64,000 nucleotides of DNA from Semisulcospira habei (Eukaryota; Mollusca; Gastropoda; Semisulcospiridae): assembly GCA_036245525.1 (NCBI GenBank), contig BTPG01000006.1, positions 92,115,950 through 92,179,949 on the forward strand. The letters run 5' to 3'. Positions 41,563 to 52,540 of the stretch are shown one piece after another. The position numbers and the translations under genes were made by a program. How positions within the stretch are numbered: position 1 is the first letter of the stretch; every line of letters starts with the position of its first letter. The notes below the pieces were generated by a model. It searched no databases and was not told the origin of the DNA. It saw only the letters and a list, made by a program, of their open reading frames with translations.

Positions 41563-41822
41563 TTAGGTTTCGTTTCCGACGAACGACTCACAGCAACGAA
41601 CGAGAGCGAAACCACAGCTGACAAATAGTTTGTACTATGAGCATAGACAACACACCAAACATCTCCAAGAGGTATAGATCCGCATGAGCCCCTCGGGCTC
41701 ATGTGGATCTATGCCTCTTGGACTGAGATGGAGTGCTGTCTATTTATTATGGTACAAGCTTGCTATCATCTTGTGTGACTTCGCTCTCGTTCGTTGTCGG
41801 GAGTCGTTTGTTGCAAACCCAC
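41563..41822. mobile_element. family C MITE with B-type hairpin core
   Basis: AGGTTTCGTTTCCGACGAAC on the left answers GGAGTCGTTTGTTGCAAACC on the right. The centre CTCCAAGAGGTATAGATCCG pairs with GGATCTATGCCTCTTGG around CCCCTCGGG. Confidence 0.82.
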
Positions 41823-42000
41823 GGGGCTTTTGTTTGTACGTAAATACAGAACGTGTCAAAAGGACTTCAAATTTGTTTTGAAAAGACAGGGTCCATTGTT
41901 CGAAAACACGGCACTACCACTGACGCCGGTCCGGCGATACGTAAGTTAAAGCCGTACCAATGTGCTGTCACTGTCGATACATCAGCCAACTCACTACCAC

Positions 42001-42209
42001 TTAACCCATTACATCCTGAGGCTGTTTTATTATTTGCTTATTGTCCTATGAATGCTACATTACAAATTAGGAGATAGATCAACCATTTTATTCAAGGGTG
42101 GTGTCAGAATAGCATGGCGCCTCAGGCGCCAAGCTATTCTGGCACCACCCTTGAACTAACATAGTCAATTCTATTTCAAGCATTAGTGTCTCAGGATGAA
42201 AAGGGTTAA
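42001..42209. mobile_element. family A MITE, ACATCCTGAGG end type
   Basis: The ends are TTAACCCATTACATCCTGAG and CTCAGGATGAAAAGGGTTAA. The core TTCAAGGGTGGTGTCAGAAT pairs with its complement through GGCGCCTCAGGCGCC. Confidence 0.9.
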
Positions 42210-42676
42210 TTATTACGTGTGATCTATCTAACCGTTGTGTTGGCACTGGAGAAGTGAAAGAAGTGGGCAGGAGCAAACGACATTTGTTTTGTGTGCACAT
42301 AAGCTTTTAGTGTCCATGTGAAATAGCCGTGTAACTGTCTCACGACAACACAGAGGGGATTTGTATAAACTGTAAAGTAGTTCCTACATTCCTGCTGTCT
42401 GGCCACGCCGCATACTTTGAGGCGCGTGTTGACAGTATGGGCTACGCCGAATGAAGACTTGAAACACCCCACTCAATGGTAGTTTGCATGCAACACAGAC
42501 CTTCATGAGCAACTGGACTCGCAAAGATCTATGCCACATCCCGTGGCACCGGTCAGTAAAGTGCATCTGCGTTCTTCACGTCAGACTAGGTAGTGGGGGA
42601 TTCAGCTTATGTGCGATTTCCAGTGTCAACACTCGACACGCTGTTTGTCACAATTTGCCCTGTTATGGCAAAAGAC
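42210..42676. other. no gene; one worn B core
   Basis: 42485-42535 (GCATGCAACACAGACCTTCA, AAAGATCTATGCC) is an eroded B hairpin. Nothing else is recognised. Confidence 0.35.
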
Positions 42677-42677
42677 A

Positions 42678-42745
42678 TTAAGTCCATTTTTGTGAAACTA
42701 GAGATTTTCATTGTATTACGATAAAAATCTCGCTTTTCAAAAAAA
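42678..42745. mobile_element. family I hairpin, copy 3
   Basis: TTTTTGTGAAACTAGAGATTTTC, shortened here to its key arm GAGATTTTCATTGTATTACG, pairs with AAAAATCTCGCTTTTCA. Confidence 0.6.
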
Positions 42746-42967
42746 AACCTGCTCTGTCTCTTTCCCATCACAGAGCAGAAATGTAGTTCATGTATATTTA
42801 ATAGTAATGGACTTGTCTTTCTGAAGGTTTAGTAGACTAACCCCTAGAGTACCATTTGATCTTTGCTCAGGACCCATAGAGCTAAAATAACGTGCAAGCA
42901 GATCTTTATTTCAATGAGGCTCTGTGCCGTTCAGAAAATACTATCTCTGTCAAACTTGCTATAACGC

Positions 42968-43051
42968 GGGCCCAGTTGTATGAGTGAGCTTAAATCCTCC
43001 GCATGCAACTATACAAGGTGCTCCGCTACGCTTGCTCATGTAATTGGGCCC
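42968..43051. mobile_element. family E MITE, eroded core
   Basis: GGGCCCAGTTGTATGAGTGA pairs with GCTTGCTCATGTAATTGGGCCC in its outer part. The core keeps AAGGTGCTCCGCT. Confidence 0.75.
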
Positions 43052-43468
43052 TGGTCGTCAGTTCAATGGCACCTGACCCAACTGCTCTGCAGGGGGCTTA
43101 TGAGGATCTATGTCTCTACTTGTCTCTATTTACATCCGTGCTTCCGTAAAGGTGGTAGGCGAGTGGAGGGGGAGAGGGGTTGGTGCGTAGCGGGCCATCA
43201 GGTTGGATGAGTATCGAGGGTAATAGTTCAATTATATTACGCACGATGTCTCTCCTCGGGGCATGCAACATGTTAAAAATACACGGCCTCTCAACCCACT
43301 CCTCTACCACCAACAAGCCGGACAGGTATTTGGAGATGACATCCACGCACTTAAAAGTCCTCACTACCCACAAGTTTATGCAGATAGAAAGTCTACGAAC
43401 TCGCAGTGCACAACTAGTGTAATTCGCTTGGACTAGATGTGAAAATCAAGTTTAGGGATTTTCTTTTA
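43052..43468. other. no gene; one B half-arm
   Basis: 43085-43120 (GGGGGCTTATGAGGATCTAT, GTCTCTAC) is a right B arm. The rest has no recognised content. Confidence 0.35.
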
Positions 43469-43469
<1 letters not shown>

Positions 43470-43566
<97 letters not shown>

Positions 43567-43596
43567 ACACACACACCATCACACACACACACACCA

Positions 43597-43651
<55 letters not shown>

Positions 43652-43663
43652 CACACACACACA
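43470..43663. repeat. (CA)n/(GA)n compound microsatellite
   Basis: CA runs surround a GA block at 43535-43562 and two CACCATCACA interruptions. Confidence 0.97.
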
Positions 43664-43689
43664 AAGTCAGCTGATTCATATCGTGTATA

Positions 43690-43865
43690 GATTAGGTGCT
43701 AAAGCACGTTTACTGTGCTTTGATGTCCCTGTTTTATGTATATTTTGTACTTAGTTAGTCGTAGTTGTAGCAACGGCAGGTACGAAAAATGACATAGTCA
43801 CTAACTGTGTTAATATCTTCACCGTTGTAAAATAGATACATTGATTCATTGATTCAAAATTAGAT
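43690..43865 (+). mobile_element. LINE 3' tail (CR1/L2-like), without coding part
   Basis: TTTTATGTATATTTTGTACTTAG, key part TTTTGTACTTAG, then CAACGGCAGGTACGAAAAAT, GTCACTAACTG and a GATTCATTGATTCA tail parallel the 3' UTR at 14100-14245 (AACGGCAAGCGTGAAAAATG, GCTAACTGC). It is probably a heavily truncated insertion of a related LINE. Confidence 0.5.
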
Positions 43866-44047
43866 CTCTGCTCAAGGCCCATATACGCTCCATCCAACCT
43901 CTTAGAAGTATTTGCAGAGTTCCTTTCGATATAATGCCGATATTTGTCCGGATAACTGTGGATCTCTCATGTCCGTTCAGGTCTGCCAAGCGCGTGCTGC
44001 CTTTCCCCAGTGTGGTGTTCATATAGCTCTGTTCCTGGAAAGGCAAC

Positions 44048-44337
44048 TAGTGAGGTTTCGTTTTCAACGAACGACTCCCAACAACGAATGACGAAGAGAG
44101 AAGTCACGGCAGATAACCAGATTCTGCCATAAGCATATAGACAACACTCCAAACATCTCCAATACTCCAAATATCTCCAAGAAGCATAGATCCTCATGAG
44201 CCCGGAGGGCTCATGAGGATCTCTACCTCTTGGAGATATCTGGAGTGTTGTCTACGTTTATGCTACAAGCGTTGGTAAGCCGTGATCTCGCTCTCGTTCG
44301 TTGTTCGGAGGCATTCGTCACAAACGAAACCTCACTA
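44048..44337. mobile_element. family C MITE, TA-bounded, best copy
   Basis: TA then GTGAGGTTTCGTTTT at the left answers ACAAACGAAACCTCAC then TA at the right, giving a TA target duplication. The centre is CTCCAAGAAGCATAGATCCT pairing with AGGATCTCTACCTCTTGGAG. The arms also carry ACAACACTCCAAACATCTCC, with a small duplication of CATCTCCAATACTCC. Confidence 0.88.
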
Positions 44338-44963
44338 CTCTCACCGCCACGTTTGATCTGTAGGCTCCGTGCCAGCGACGGTGTCCCGCGGCTACTATTG
44401 CACTGGACCTCAGCGCGGCATGTCCTGGGCAGCACTGTCCGGCCTGGGGAGAACCTACAGGTCTTTGCACAGGGTCTTCGCAGGTGTATGCTAGCCAATG
44501 CCGGCACGGTGCTAGTCTGGGCCTCCGGCCATTCCTGCCTCGATTTTCAGCAGCAGGCATTTTCGGTCTGCAGAGAATGACGGCGTGATGGCCATGTAAT
44601 CTGTGCCATTCAAGTCTCAAAGTGTGCATGACTGATGATATGTGACGAATCCCCCTCCACATCCTGACAGCCAACTCCCCCGTTACTGACACTCACCCCA
44701 CACACACCCCACCAACCCCCTCTCTCCTCACCACCACCCTCGAGAACGCTAAGTGACGGCGCGTGGGGACAAAAATGTCTCAGCATTACTTTACTCTCGC
44801 CAGATCAAAGCGCACAAACAAATCAAGTGGAACCAATTGAGGTGTTTTTTTTAAACACGATAGACACTTGCTCTAATAACCATTTGCAGTGGTGACAGGA
44901 AACACCGAAGGGTCCACGAACAGTGAGGCCAGATACTAAGACCGCTTCTTAATACATGTATCC
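44338..44963. other. no gene supported
   Basis: Overlapping frames on both strands (44318-44692) show no domain. 44695-44745 is C-rich. Confidence 0.35.
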
Positions 44964-44964
44964 C

Positions 44965-45050
44965 GGGGTCAGTTGCACGAAAGAGTTTAGTCCTGCGCCA
45001 GCCACTAAGCAAGGTGCTCCGCTGTAGCGCAGGACTAAGCTCTCTCGTGC
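44965..45050. mobile_element. family E MITE, right arm shortened
   Basis: GGGGTCAGTTGCACGAAAGA and AGTCCTGCGCCAGCC pair with GCGCAGGACTAAGCTCTC. The segment between the core and the right arm is deleted. Confidence 0.75.
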
Positions 45051-45926
45051 TTGAAATTGTAGTCTTCTCGAAGTGTCCGAAGGGCACATAGGAAACTTCC
45101 GCGAAGCTACTTTGTGGCGCCACTTTGGCGAAGGAGTTGAAGTGTCTTCGAACATCGACGAACCTGCTTGTCGAAGTTGCTTCAGCCTTTGTTGTGTCTG
45201 ATTGGTCGGTCAAACCAAGGCCGGCTATTCAAACGAGGGACACTCAAAATGGCGAGAAGGCCAGCTGTCTTGCGCTGTTCAGTGAAATACATTAGTGCCA
45301 TCGAATTACCTGTAGCGGCTCCTTTGTGATTTGTGGTATAGACAGTAATGAATACGAATAGACACATAAGTAAACCGGCCAGGGCTAAGGGCTACCTTCA
45401 GTCGGTTTGCAGACGTTTTGCAGACTCGGAGAAAAGAGTACAGCGTCACATCGCTGGATACAAAAAGGCAGATTAATAACAAGATGGGATCAAGGCATAA
45501 CCCACAAAATCCCTTCTATATGAGAGCTGTCCTCGCTGTCAATGGTCTCTACTTTTTGCCTTTGACCTGATTCTGATGTTGAATTATCTCCCATTGAAAA
45601 AGTCTCGGAGATCTGCCAATGCGTCAGTTAGTTCTATAAGAGGTGCAGGACATACGCGTCATTGATTTGTCAAACGGCATTTGTCATGACGTAAGTTTTA
45701 GTTTTTACGTAAATACGTGATATGAGTGTCACTTTCGCTTCATAGGCTTGACAAAATGGTAACAAAACTAGAACTTCACGGTACAATTTCAGTCTTGCTA
45801 TAATTTGTGGATACATGATATACTAAGTACACGGGTCAACTGCATGCTCTTCTGAAAGCGCGTCGATGTGTGTGTGCGTGTTAGTGTGTGTGTGTGCGTG
45901 TTAGTGCGTGCGTGCGCGAGCATCAA
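45051..45926. other. no gene recognised
   Basis: Short frames near 44851-45367 lack known motifs. GT-rich short runs start at 45867. Confidence 0.35.
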
Positions 45927-45992
45927 ACATCTCCAAGAGGCATAGATCTTCATGCGCCTGGAGGGCGTATGAGCATCTATTCCTCCCTGGAG
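45927..45992. mobile_element. family C-type hairpin core alone
   Basis: ACATCTCCAAGAGGCATAGA pairs imperfectly with the ATCTATTCCTCCCTGGAGAT arm. The C termini are not visible. Confidence 0.6.
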
Positions 45993-45995
45993 ATG

Positions 45996-46000
45996 CGCGC

Positions 46001-46081
<81 letters not shown>

Positions 46082-46082
46082 G
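45996..46082. repeat. (GT)n/(GA)n microsatellite
   Basis: A GT run passes into a GA run. Confidence 0.96.
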
Positions 46083-46229
46083 CGTGCGCGAGTGAGAATG
46101 ACGTCATATTTAGAGCATTATGTCAGTGTCTGCGTGGTGACGGAGTTGCCTCTTTTACGTCACCGCCACTGTCTCACTTTCTCTAGAAGTAAAGGTTTCT
46201 TAGTGTTTTAATTCTTTTCTGAAAAGAAT

Positions 46230-46382
46230 TAATTTTTACTAAACAAGTTGAAAGGATACAAAGCTGGCAAACGAACTCATCCAATATCTTTCTCCAAACT
46301 AGCTGTATGCAAAAGTTCAAATAAATATGACAAAAATTACGGACTCTAATCTGGGTCGACCGACTTCCTATAAACGGTTGTT
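46230..46382. repeat. dispersed repeat L, copy 2, left part
   Basis: AAAAATTACGGACTCTAATC and AACGAACTCATCCAATAT match 34710-34815. It stops where the LINE tail begins. Confidence 0.6.
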
Positions 46383-48165
46383 TATGATGATGAAACGTTT
46401 TTATTCAGGATAAAAAGTTTTAGGCATAGCAATGCCTATCTTCCAAACTGTCCTGCTACTCTACACATATAAAAATACATCAGACGATACAGCAAAAGAT
46501 AAAATATATATAAGTACCCATACCCCCCACCCCCACCATCAGAAAGAATAAAAAGTAATAATAAAAAATAAAATACAAAAAGAATTAAATGAATATATAT
46601 ACGTGTATGAACCTGACATGTTAATGCAGACAGTCAAACTATTACATAATCTGCAGCAATCTGCTGTGCTGGAGCAACATACTAAGCAGAAAAATAGAAC
46701 ATTCACATCGACAGCAGATATTTATGGACGCGAGCTCTGAAGAAAGATAACTTTGAAATAGACTTTAAATGAGAGGGTAAGTTATTCCATGACTTAGTAC
46801 CGGAAAATGATATGCTAAATTTGAAGATGTCGATTCTCGGTTTTGGGAGATGGAGTAAGCTGTTCCTCGTGTTCTCTCTATTCGTATGGGAAAACAGCTC
46901 ACGGAGATAGGGAGGGGCGGCATCGTTTAGAATTTTTTGCACAAGTAAGCATCTATTAAGTTCCAATTGTTTACTGAGTGGTAGGATATTAAGGGCCTTC
47001 AGTCTTTCATCAGTAGGGGACGAACCAGGAAGAATAAGCTTAATACCTCGCCGGTAAAGGGAATTAATTTTTTTTCAAATGAATGTCTCCACAGCCGTCC
47101 CAGATATTGGAAGCATAATTACAATGTGTCTTGATGTGTGCGTTAAAGAATAGTTTTCGAGCATCAATGTCAACTATACGACTTAATTTTGATAATAAAA
47201 AGAGATTCTTCGAAATAGTTTTACAGGCAGTTTCTATGTGAGGCTCCCAGCTGAGCTGTTCGTCGACTGTCACTCCTAACAAACGATGTTTTGACACTTG
47301 CTCTATGGGCTGAGAGTGAAGGGACAGCACAAGGGGTTGCAAACCACGTTGATGCTTTTGGCGTGTTGTCACCAACATACTTTTCGTTTTAGGAATACTA
47401 ATAATCATATGATTTTCTTCACACCAAGTTGACACTTCATCTAAACTATGTTGGAGGACAGCGCTCACGGTTGAAACATTTTTATCAGATACATGTAATG
47501 ATGTATCGTCAGCAAATAGTTCACAGTTTGTGTCGGGGTGTGATATTGACAGTGGAAGGTCATTTATAAAGATGTTGAATAATAACGGTCCTAGGGTGGA
47601 TCCCTGAGGAACACCATGGGTCACCAGTCCTTTCGCTGAGTATTTACCATTCAAGAACACTTTCTGCGTTCTGTCTAAGAGATAGGACGAGAGAAAAGCG
47701 ACTGCGTTTGAGTCAATGTGATATAAAGGTAACTTCTTTAGTAAGATTGAGTGGTTAATGAGATCGAAGGCTTTTTTAAGATCTAGAAATACTACACCTG
47801 AAAGTTTGGACTCATTTATGGCAGTAAGCCATTTGTGGGTTATGAGAGTTAAGGCTGTCTGACACGAATGTTTAGGCCGAAAAGCTGATTGTGCAGTACT
47901 AATAAGGCGGTTTTTCTCCAGGAATTGAAGTAAATGATTATGTATATGCTTTTCAAGTGGTTTGGACACTGCTGATAAGATTGAAATGGGTCTGTACTCA
48001 CTTGGGTCGCTCAGATCTTTGCTTTTTGGTAGAGGAATAACTTTTGCTATTTTCAATTCATCGGGAAACATGTTCTTTTGAATCGAAAGGTTATATATAA
48101 AGGTTAAAATTTATGGCTTCAATGAGACATTCAATTATGATATGCTCGGAGGCTCTCTTAGCCAC
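46383..48165 (-). mobile_element. CR1/L2-like LINE, 5'-truncated, inside repeat L
   Basis: The 3' UTR (46383-46702) ends in TTTCATCATCATAAA, a short terminal repeat of the kind seen in CR1/L2 elements. The coding part extends to about 48165, where the sequence turns into repeat L. The 5' end is truncated within the RT domain. Confidence 0.8.
46703..48165 (-). pseudogene. reverse transcriptase of a CR1/L2-like LINE, one frameshift
   Basis: The first open stretch (47064-48071, 335 residues) has SEYRPISIL, FRPKHSC, FLDLKKAFD (motif A), GVPQGSTLGPLLF (153-165), FADD (186-189) and HRLLGVTVD. RT-like sequence continues upstream of its ATG (FIYNLSIQKN), so the ATG is internal. The frame breaks at an A8 run (47068-47075). 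The rest of the protein follows in another frame, ending 46703 with FSGTKSWNNLPSH. Shared motifs (TRQKHQ, CGDIHLK against SGDIHMK) tie it to the LINE at 12694. Apart from the homopolymer shift it is well preserved, so a sequencing error is possible. It lacks the endonuclease. Confidence 0.85.
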
Positions 48166-48169
48166 CCAC

Positions 48170-48360
48170 TTAAAAAAAAAGTATTTCGCCAAGTTTCAAG
48201 CTTGTGTGTACAGAAATATCGGAGATTCTTTTGTTTACATACATACGCACACACATACATAAATACACACATACGGCGCTCCGCGCCAAATGTATGTTCA
48301 GCACTGAGGTTAGCGTAACTAGACATGACGTAATTTTTATCTTGTTACTTCAATTGTTAG
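48170..48360. repeat. dispersed repeat L, copy 2, right part
   Basis: AAGTTTCAAGCTTGTGTGTA and GACGTAATTTTTATCTTGTT match 34915-35100 in order. A CATACA-type run replaces the CA microsatellite. Confidence 0.6.
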
Positions 48361-48730
48361 AGGTTTAGCCTGCCCGCCTTTGGCATCATGGACATGCTAT
48401 TAAATTCGCCCCACCGCAACCCGTCCTAAAAAGTCCCTTCTATAAATACTTAAAAACTGAAGGGCTTTCACAATGACAAAAGAATATGCAGGATTAAATG
48501 ATACCTAAGGCACCCACACACACCAAAACAACACTAAAAATTCGATAGCATAGGCAGGATCATCGAGAGAAAATTCAAGACAAGCCGGCGTGCGAGGCAA
48601 TGCGCCGCAATGGGGCCCTCGGTGGACTGCGGGCGAAGAAAATCCATTGACATATTAAGACGCAAGAGCTTGGCGATGTCCACTTGGGCGATCTGAACAT
48701 CGGACACTTCGACCGGGATGCTAGTATGGC
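48361..48730. other. no gene supported; one open minus-strand frame
   Basis: 48540-48730 on the minus strand has an open frame reading through IPVEVSDVQIAQVDIAKLL, without a recognised domain or a start codon. It may be an old exon or element fragment. Confidence 0.3.
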
Positions 48731-48731
48731 C

Positions 48732-48915
48732 CCTAACCCCTTCAATAACTGAACACTACCCAACTGCAAGAGGTATAGATCCTCATGAGCCCCCGCAGTC
48801 GCGGGGGCTCATGAGGATCTATGCCTCTTGTTGAAACCACTTTGTGACGAGATGTTTCTTTGACGTTGAATGTACGGTATCAAAACCACAAGTGATCTGA
48901 GTTCACTGGGGTTAA
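48732..48915. mobile_element. family B MITE
   Basis: The left end CTAACCCCTTCAATAAC is worn and the right end TTCACTGGGGTTAA intact. The hairpin ACTGCAAGAGGTATAGATCC pairs with GGATCTATGCCTCTTG around CCCCCGCAGTCGCGGGGG, nearly perfect over 60 bp. Confidence 0.88.
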
Positions 48916-49068
48916 CCATTACCAGACTGAGTGCACATGGTGTATAGTGCTACGCAAAAGATGCTAGTGATACGGTTTCATCACACTCCCCCCCCCCCCC
49001 CCCCTTCAAAATTGTGCCACATCTTTGCCGCGCCAGTCTATAAGCAGTAGCCAGCCTGAAAACTGCTG

Positions 49069-49173
49069 GAGCCAGTTGCAGGAGAACCTGTCATTAAGCA
49101 AGATGAACCGCTATAGCGGCGCACCTTGCTTAGTGGCTGGCGCAGGACTAAGCTCGCTCATGCAACTGACCCC
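49069..49173. mobile_element. family E MITE
   Basis: GGAGCCAGTTGCAGGAG answers GCTCATGCAACTGACCC. The right arm GTGGCTGGCGCAGGACTAAG is intact, while the left arm has lost the AGTCCTGCGCC block. Confidence 0.78.
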
Positions 49174-49492
49174 TGGTCACAGGTCGACATAATAATATCA
49201 ATGAGCCTGCGTGTCTCATTTTCGCTTTCTCTCAGGCAAAACGACGGGCTTGTTCAGTTAGCATGTCCGTTAAAAGTGCTGGTAAATCAAAGTGGCACAG
49301 TTGCAAGTGCGGCCGAATAGATCAGCGTTCAGGTCTTACTCCATAGAAAAAAAACTGTCCCTGCCAGGGTGCCCGTTAAGGCCGTCCATCAACATTCCGG
49401 TGCCGTGGACGCTAAAACCCGAAATAACCAACCAATCAGTTTCGCCTTATTTGCCTATCAGCAGATTGTTGTTGCTGTTGTTGTTGTGCGTG
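49174..49492. other. no gene; old dispersed repeat
   Basis: 49250-49430 resembles 22905-23065 (GCATGTCCGTTAA, CAGTGTTCAGGTC-like, CCGTGGACG), with a GT/CA run following in both. No coding sequence. Confidence 0.45.
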
Positions 49493-49604
<112 letters not shown>

Positions 49605-49704
49605 ACTAATATTCCTTTTTGAAACTGCAAGTGGCGTTAATTTAAGTTTTCTACGATCACACCATGCAACTGGCTTTGGCGCGACATGCGCAAGCCGCAA
49701 AGAA

Positions 49705-49926
49705 TTACCCACTTCATCAGTTACCGAGAAAAAGTGAACACGATCCAACTGCAAGAGACATTGATCCTCATGGGCCCCCGCGACTGCGGGGGCCCATGAG
49801 GATCTATGTCTCTTGCTGAGACAAGTCTGTATCCACGTCCCCTTGACGGACGTGGCTTTTGGTTCATCGAAAGGAACAAAGATTTCAGAAACAAAAATCT
49901 GCACCCAGCGGCAGGGCAGGGGTTAA
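49705..49926. mobile_element. family B MITE, right TTAA intact
   Basis: The hairpin CTGCAAGAGACATTGATCCT pairs with AGGATCTATGTCTCTTG around GGGCCCCCGCGACTGCGGGGGCCC, given here as two arms of GGGCCCCCGC. The tail with GACGGACGTGG and TTTCAGAAACAAAAATCTGC ends GGCAGGGGTTAA. Confidence 0.85.
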
Positions 49927-50661
49927 AGTGTAGCTCTTGGGTGCCCGGGACCACCATTTTACTAGAGAGCTGCCCTTTAAGGCCGCCAGAACAGAAAGTC
50001 TACACACGTCAGTGTACACATACACCCCACACCCAAACACCCACACGCAGGCTGTTCGAAAACATGGAGGTATGTGTTTCCCACGATGTGTAATTTATTA
50101 ACATATTCAGCTCCTGTCACTCTGCGACAGATCGATCCTCACTGGTTGTCTCCCTCGATTCGCTGCGCTGGTCGCAAGTGAATCGGGGGAGGCAGCCAGT
50201 GTCGGACCGATCATGACAGACCCAGGGTAGCGCCATCTGGAATCACTTGGCGCCTGTCACGAGGCGATATGTATTCAGGTACCACCCTTGAACTGTCATG
50301 CCTGATTCATCTCTCAGTCTTTCTACAAGCCTGACTGAAAAAGTTATGAAAGTCATTAGGAGTGGGGAGGGGGGGGGGGGGTCGAACTTTTCCCTTATAT
50401 TTCTACTCTATTACGAGACACTATACGCTATTATTTTTCTTCCTGTTTGGGGGCTCTCAGAAAAGCGATTTTTCTTTACAGTGAGGAGTGGAGGGGGAGG
50501 AAGAGGGGCAAGCTCGGACCCCCCCCCCCTCCCCTGGAGTCATCTGTTTCCCCCGATACGCCCCTGCAGTAGCATCCATTTCACCTAATTTGGCAGGTAC
50601 AAAGTGACCCAGATGACAAGCTCGCATGTCAGCGACACACGGTAGGAAGGTACACAACACA
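49927..50661. other. no gene; composite worn A and N elements
   Basis: 50096-50300 looks like an A-type MITE (TTAACATATTCAGCTCC at left, ACCACCCTTGAACTGTCATG at right) with the N hairpin inserted near 50141. 50365-50580 is G-rich and C-rich. Confidence 0.45.
50143..50203. mobile_element. family N hairpin, copy 3
   Basis: CACTGGTTGTCTCCCTCGAT pairs with ATCGGGGGAGGCAGCCAGTG around TCGCTGCGCTGGTCGC. Confidence 0.72.
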
Positions 50662-51740
50662 TAGTCCACAAGCTAGGAAGGTCTACCGTGCACCCCCCCC
50701 CCCCCCCCCCCAGTACTCAATAAGATGGGTTTCAAAGTGTTCCTTAGTATGTCCTGAGATGTTTAAGCCATGTTCCCCGAAAATCCTTAGGAACACACCA
50801 GAGATATAGCCGATGGCGCAAGGGTACCCCCATTCACGCTCTTCGCAGGTGCTAAAATGAGGTTGAGAAACATGTTCCTCTAAATAAATCAGAATTCATT
50901 TCAGAAACTCAAATCAGGCAATATTATGTCAAGGCAAACCTTCTGCATCCTCTGCAAAAAACAGAATGAAAAAATATTGAATCTCTGGCTCACAGTGAAG
51001 GTATTTGTGCACCCATTAAACGACCATTTCCGCGAAATCGCAAAAAAAGACAAAAATAATGTGTCAGATGCCTTCAGACATTTTCTATAGCACTGACAGT
51101 CCATTTTCAGGTTTACATCATTAAAACAGGATGTCACAATTATTATAAACTTTACTAGGTGATGCTGTGATCCCTGTGAGTGCCACAGTGGTTGATTTTG
51201 TATCCCTACCCCCAAGTTGTAAAAATACACAAAATTAATTAGAAAAAATTGCTTAAGTTATTCCATTTTATTTTGACCTCTTTTTACCTATTAAGTTTCA
51301 ATAATGTGAGCATAAAGTGCAAGAAAATAAGTTAAGTCGTCATCCTTTACCATTCGTGGTGAATGATAACTTTTTCCCATTTAAAATTGCCGAATTGGGA
51401 AACGTACGTCGTTTCCGGTGCCCTCAGAAATTTTGTATACAACTGATAGGTATTTGTTAGGTTTTATTGGTTAGGATAGAGTACCACAGTTACTCCCAAC
51501 CTGATTTTGTGATGCTATGATGCATTTAGGGGCCACAGTGGCTGAATCTGCTGCCCTACCCCCATTTTACCAGTACGCAAAGTAACGCAAAATAATCATA
51601 AAAATTGCTTACGTCAAACTCCTCTGTTTAAATATTTTTTGTTGCCAGTTTTTTTTAAAGTATACATATTGAGCATAACAAGTTGTGATCATTTCATTAA
51701 TTTCAATGAAACCCATCAATTTAATTGTAACTATTTTTAA
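50662..51740. repeat. left inverted arm
   Basis: Landmarks are GTTCCCCGAAAATCCTTAGG, CTTCTGCATCCTCTGCAAAA and GGGAAACGTACGTCG. The phrase GCCACAGTGG followed by CCCTACCCCCA occurs twice (near 51180 and 51532), marking an internal tandem duplication. Confidence 0.85.
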
Positions 51741-52540
51741 CTGGCTGGTCTTTTAGGTGATATTTTACTTAGCGTAAGTCAGGTCTAGTAAGGTCTCCCC
51801 TTTTCCTTTCATTTATTTTCATCTAGAAATGTGTAAATATGAATGCGTAATAAAGTTTCATGGTTCCTAATAGCCAAAACAATGTTATCAAAAATACTTA
51901 GTTTCCACATGTCGACTACGAGATCTCCACTTCCACCTTCTGCAACGTTCAATTTTGTATGGCCGTCTTTAAATCTTATATTGTTCTGGCTGCCAATAAG
52001 TGAGCTGTCAAGAGCTAGGCAGCATTTTTTTCAGAGTTTGGTGTATAGGGGCGTGTCTTCTGGTCAGAACTGCCAGCAGACCGCTTCTGTGTATGGACAT
52101 GTTTGGAGAATGTGCTAAGGAGACTGATTTTCTACGCCAAATTCGCATAAGGCTGTTTCCGCATGACCCAATCTCACGAGGTGAGTCCAGCTGGGTCCTT
52201 ACGGTCTGTGAACATTTGTGAAAGTTGTTAAAAAATGACAAGGCTTTTTCAGGGCCCTGGAAAGTCTGTCAATTTCAGTCCTTTTCCTTAAAGTCTGTGA
52301 AAGTTTGTACAAAATTACGTGCTGGCAGACTTTTGTCTACTTCTTTTTTTTTTCTCCCCCAATTTGTGACTATTCCATTGCGAACGATCATGCTGACGCT
52401 TGTTGCAAGTGATCTATATTTAGCTCTGATCATAAAGTGACTGCATGGCCTTTCTGCCGAACATTCTGATTGGTTGTTTACGCTTCTACCGAAGTCCGCC
52501 ATTCGCTAAGCGTTCTTTTATTTTGGTATCTCTTCATGCA
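51741..52540. other. interior of the inverted-arm element, left part
   Basis: No continuous frame is present. GAAAGTCTGTCAATTTCAGT and AAAGTCTGTGAAAGTTTGTA, near 52260-52310, are internal echoes. A donor-like CGAGGTGAGT is at about 52178-52187, but no coding exon before it can be supported. Confidence 0.35.

Noticed and set aside
44318..44692. A 124-codon minus-strand frame with Arg-rich composition.
   Set aside because: There is no domain, and an equally long frame lies on the opposite strand; GC content alone explains both.
52178..52187. A splice donor of a gene captured within the inverted-arm element.
   Set aside because: The sequence before it has stops in every frame within a short distance, so no exon can be supported.
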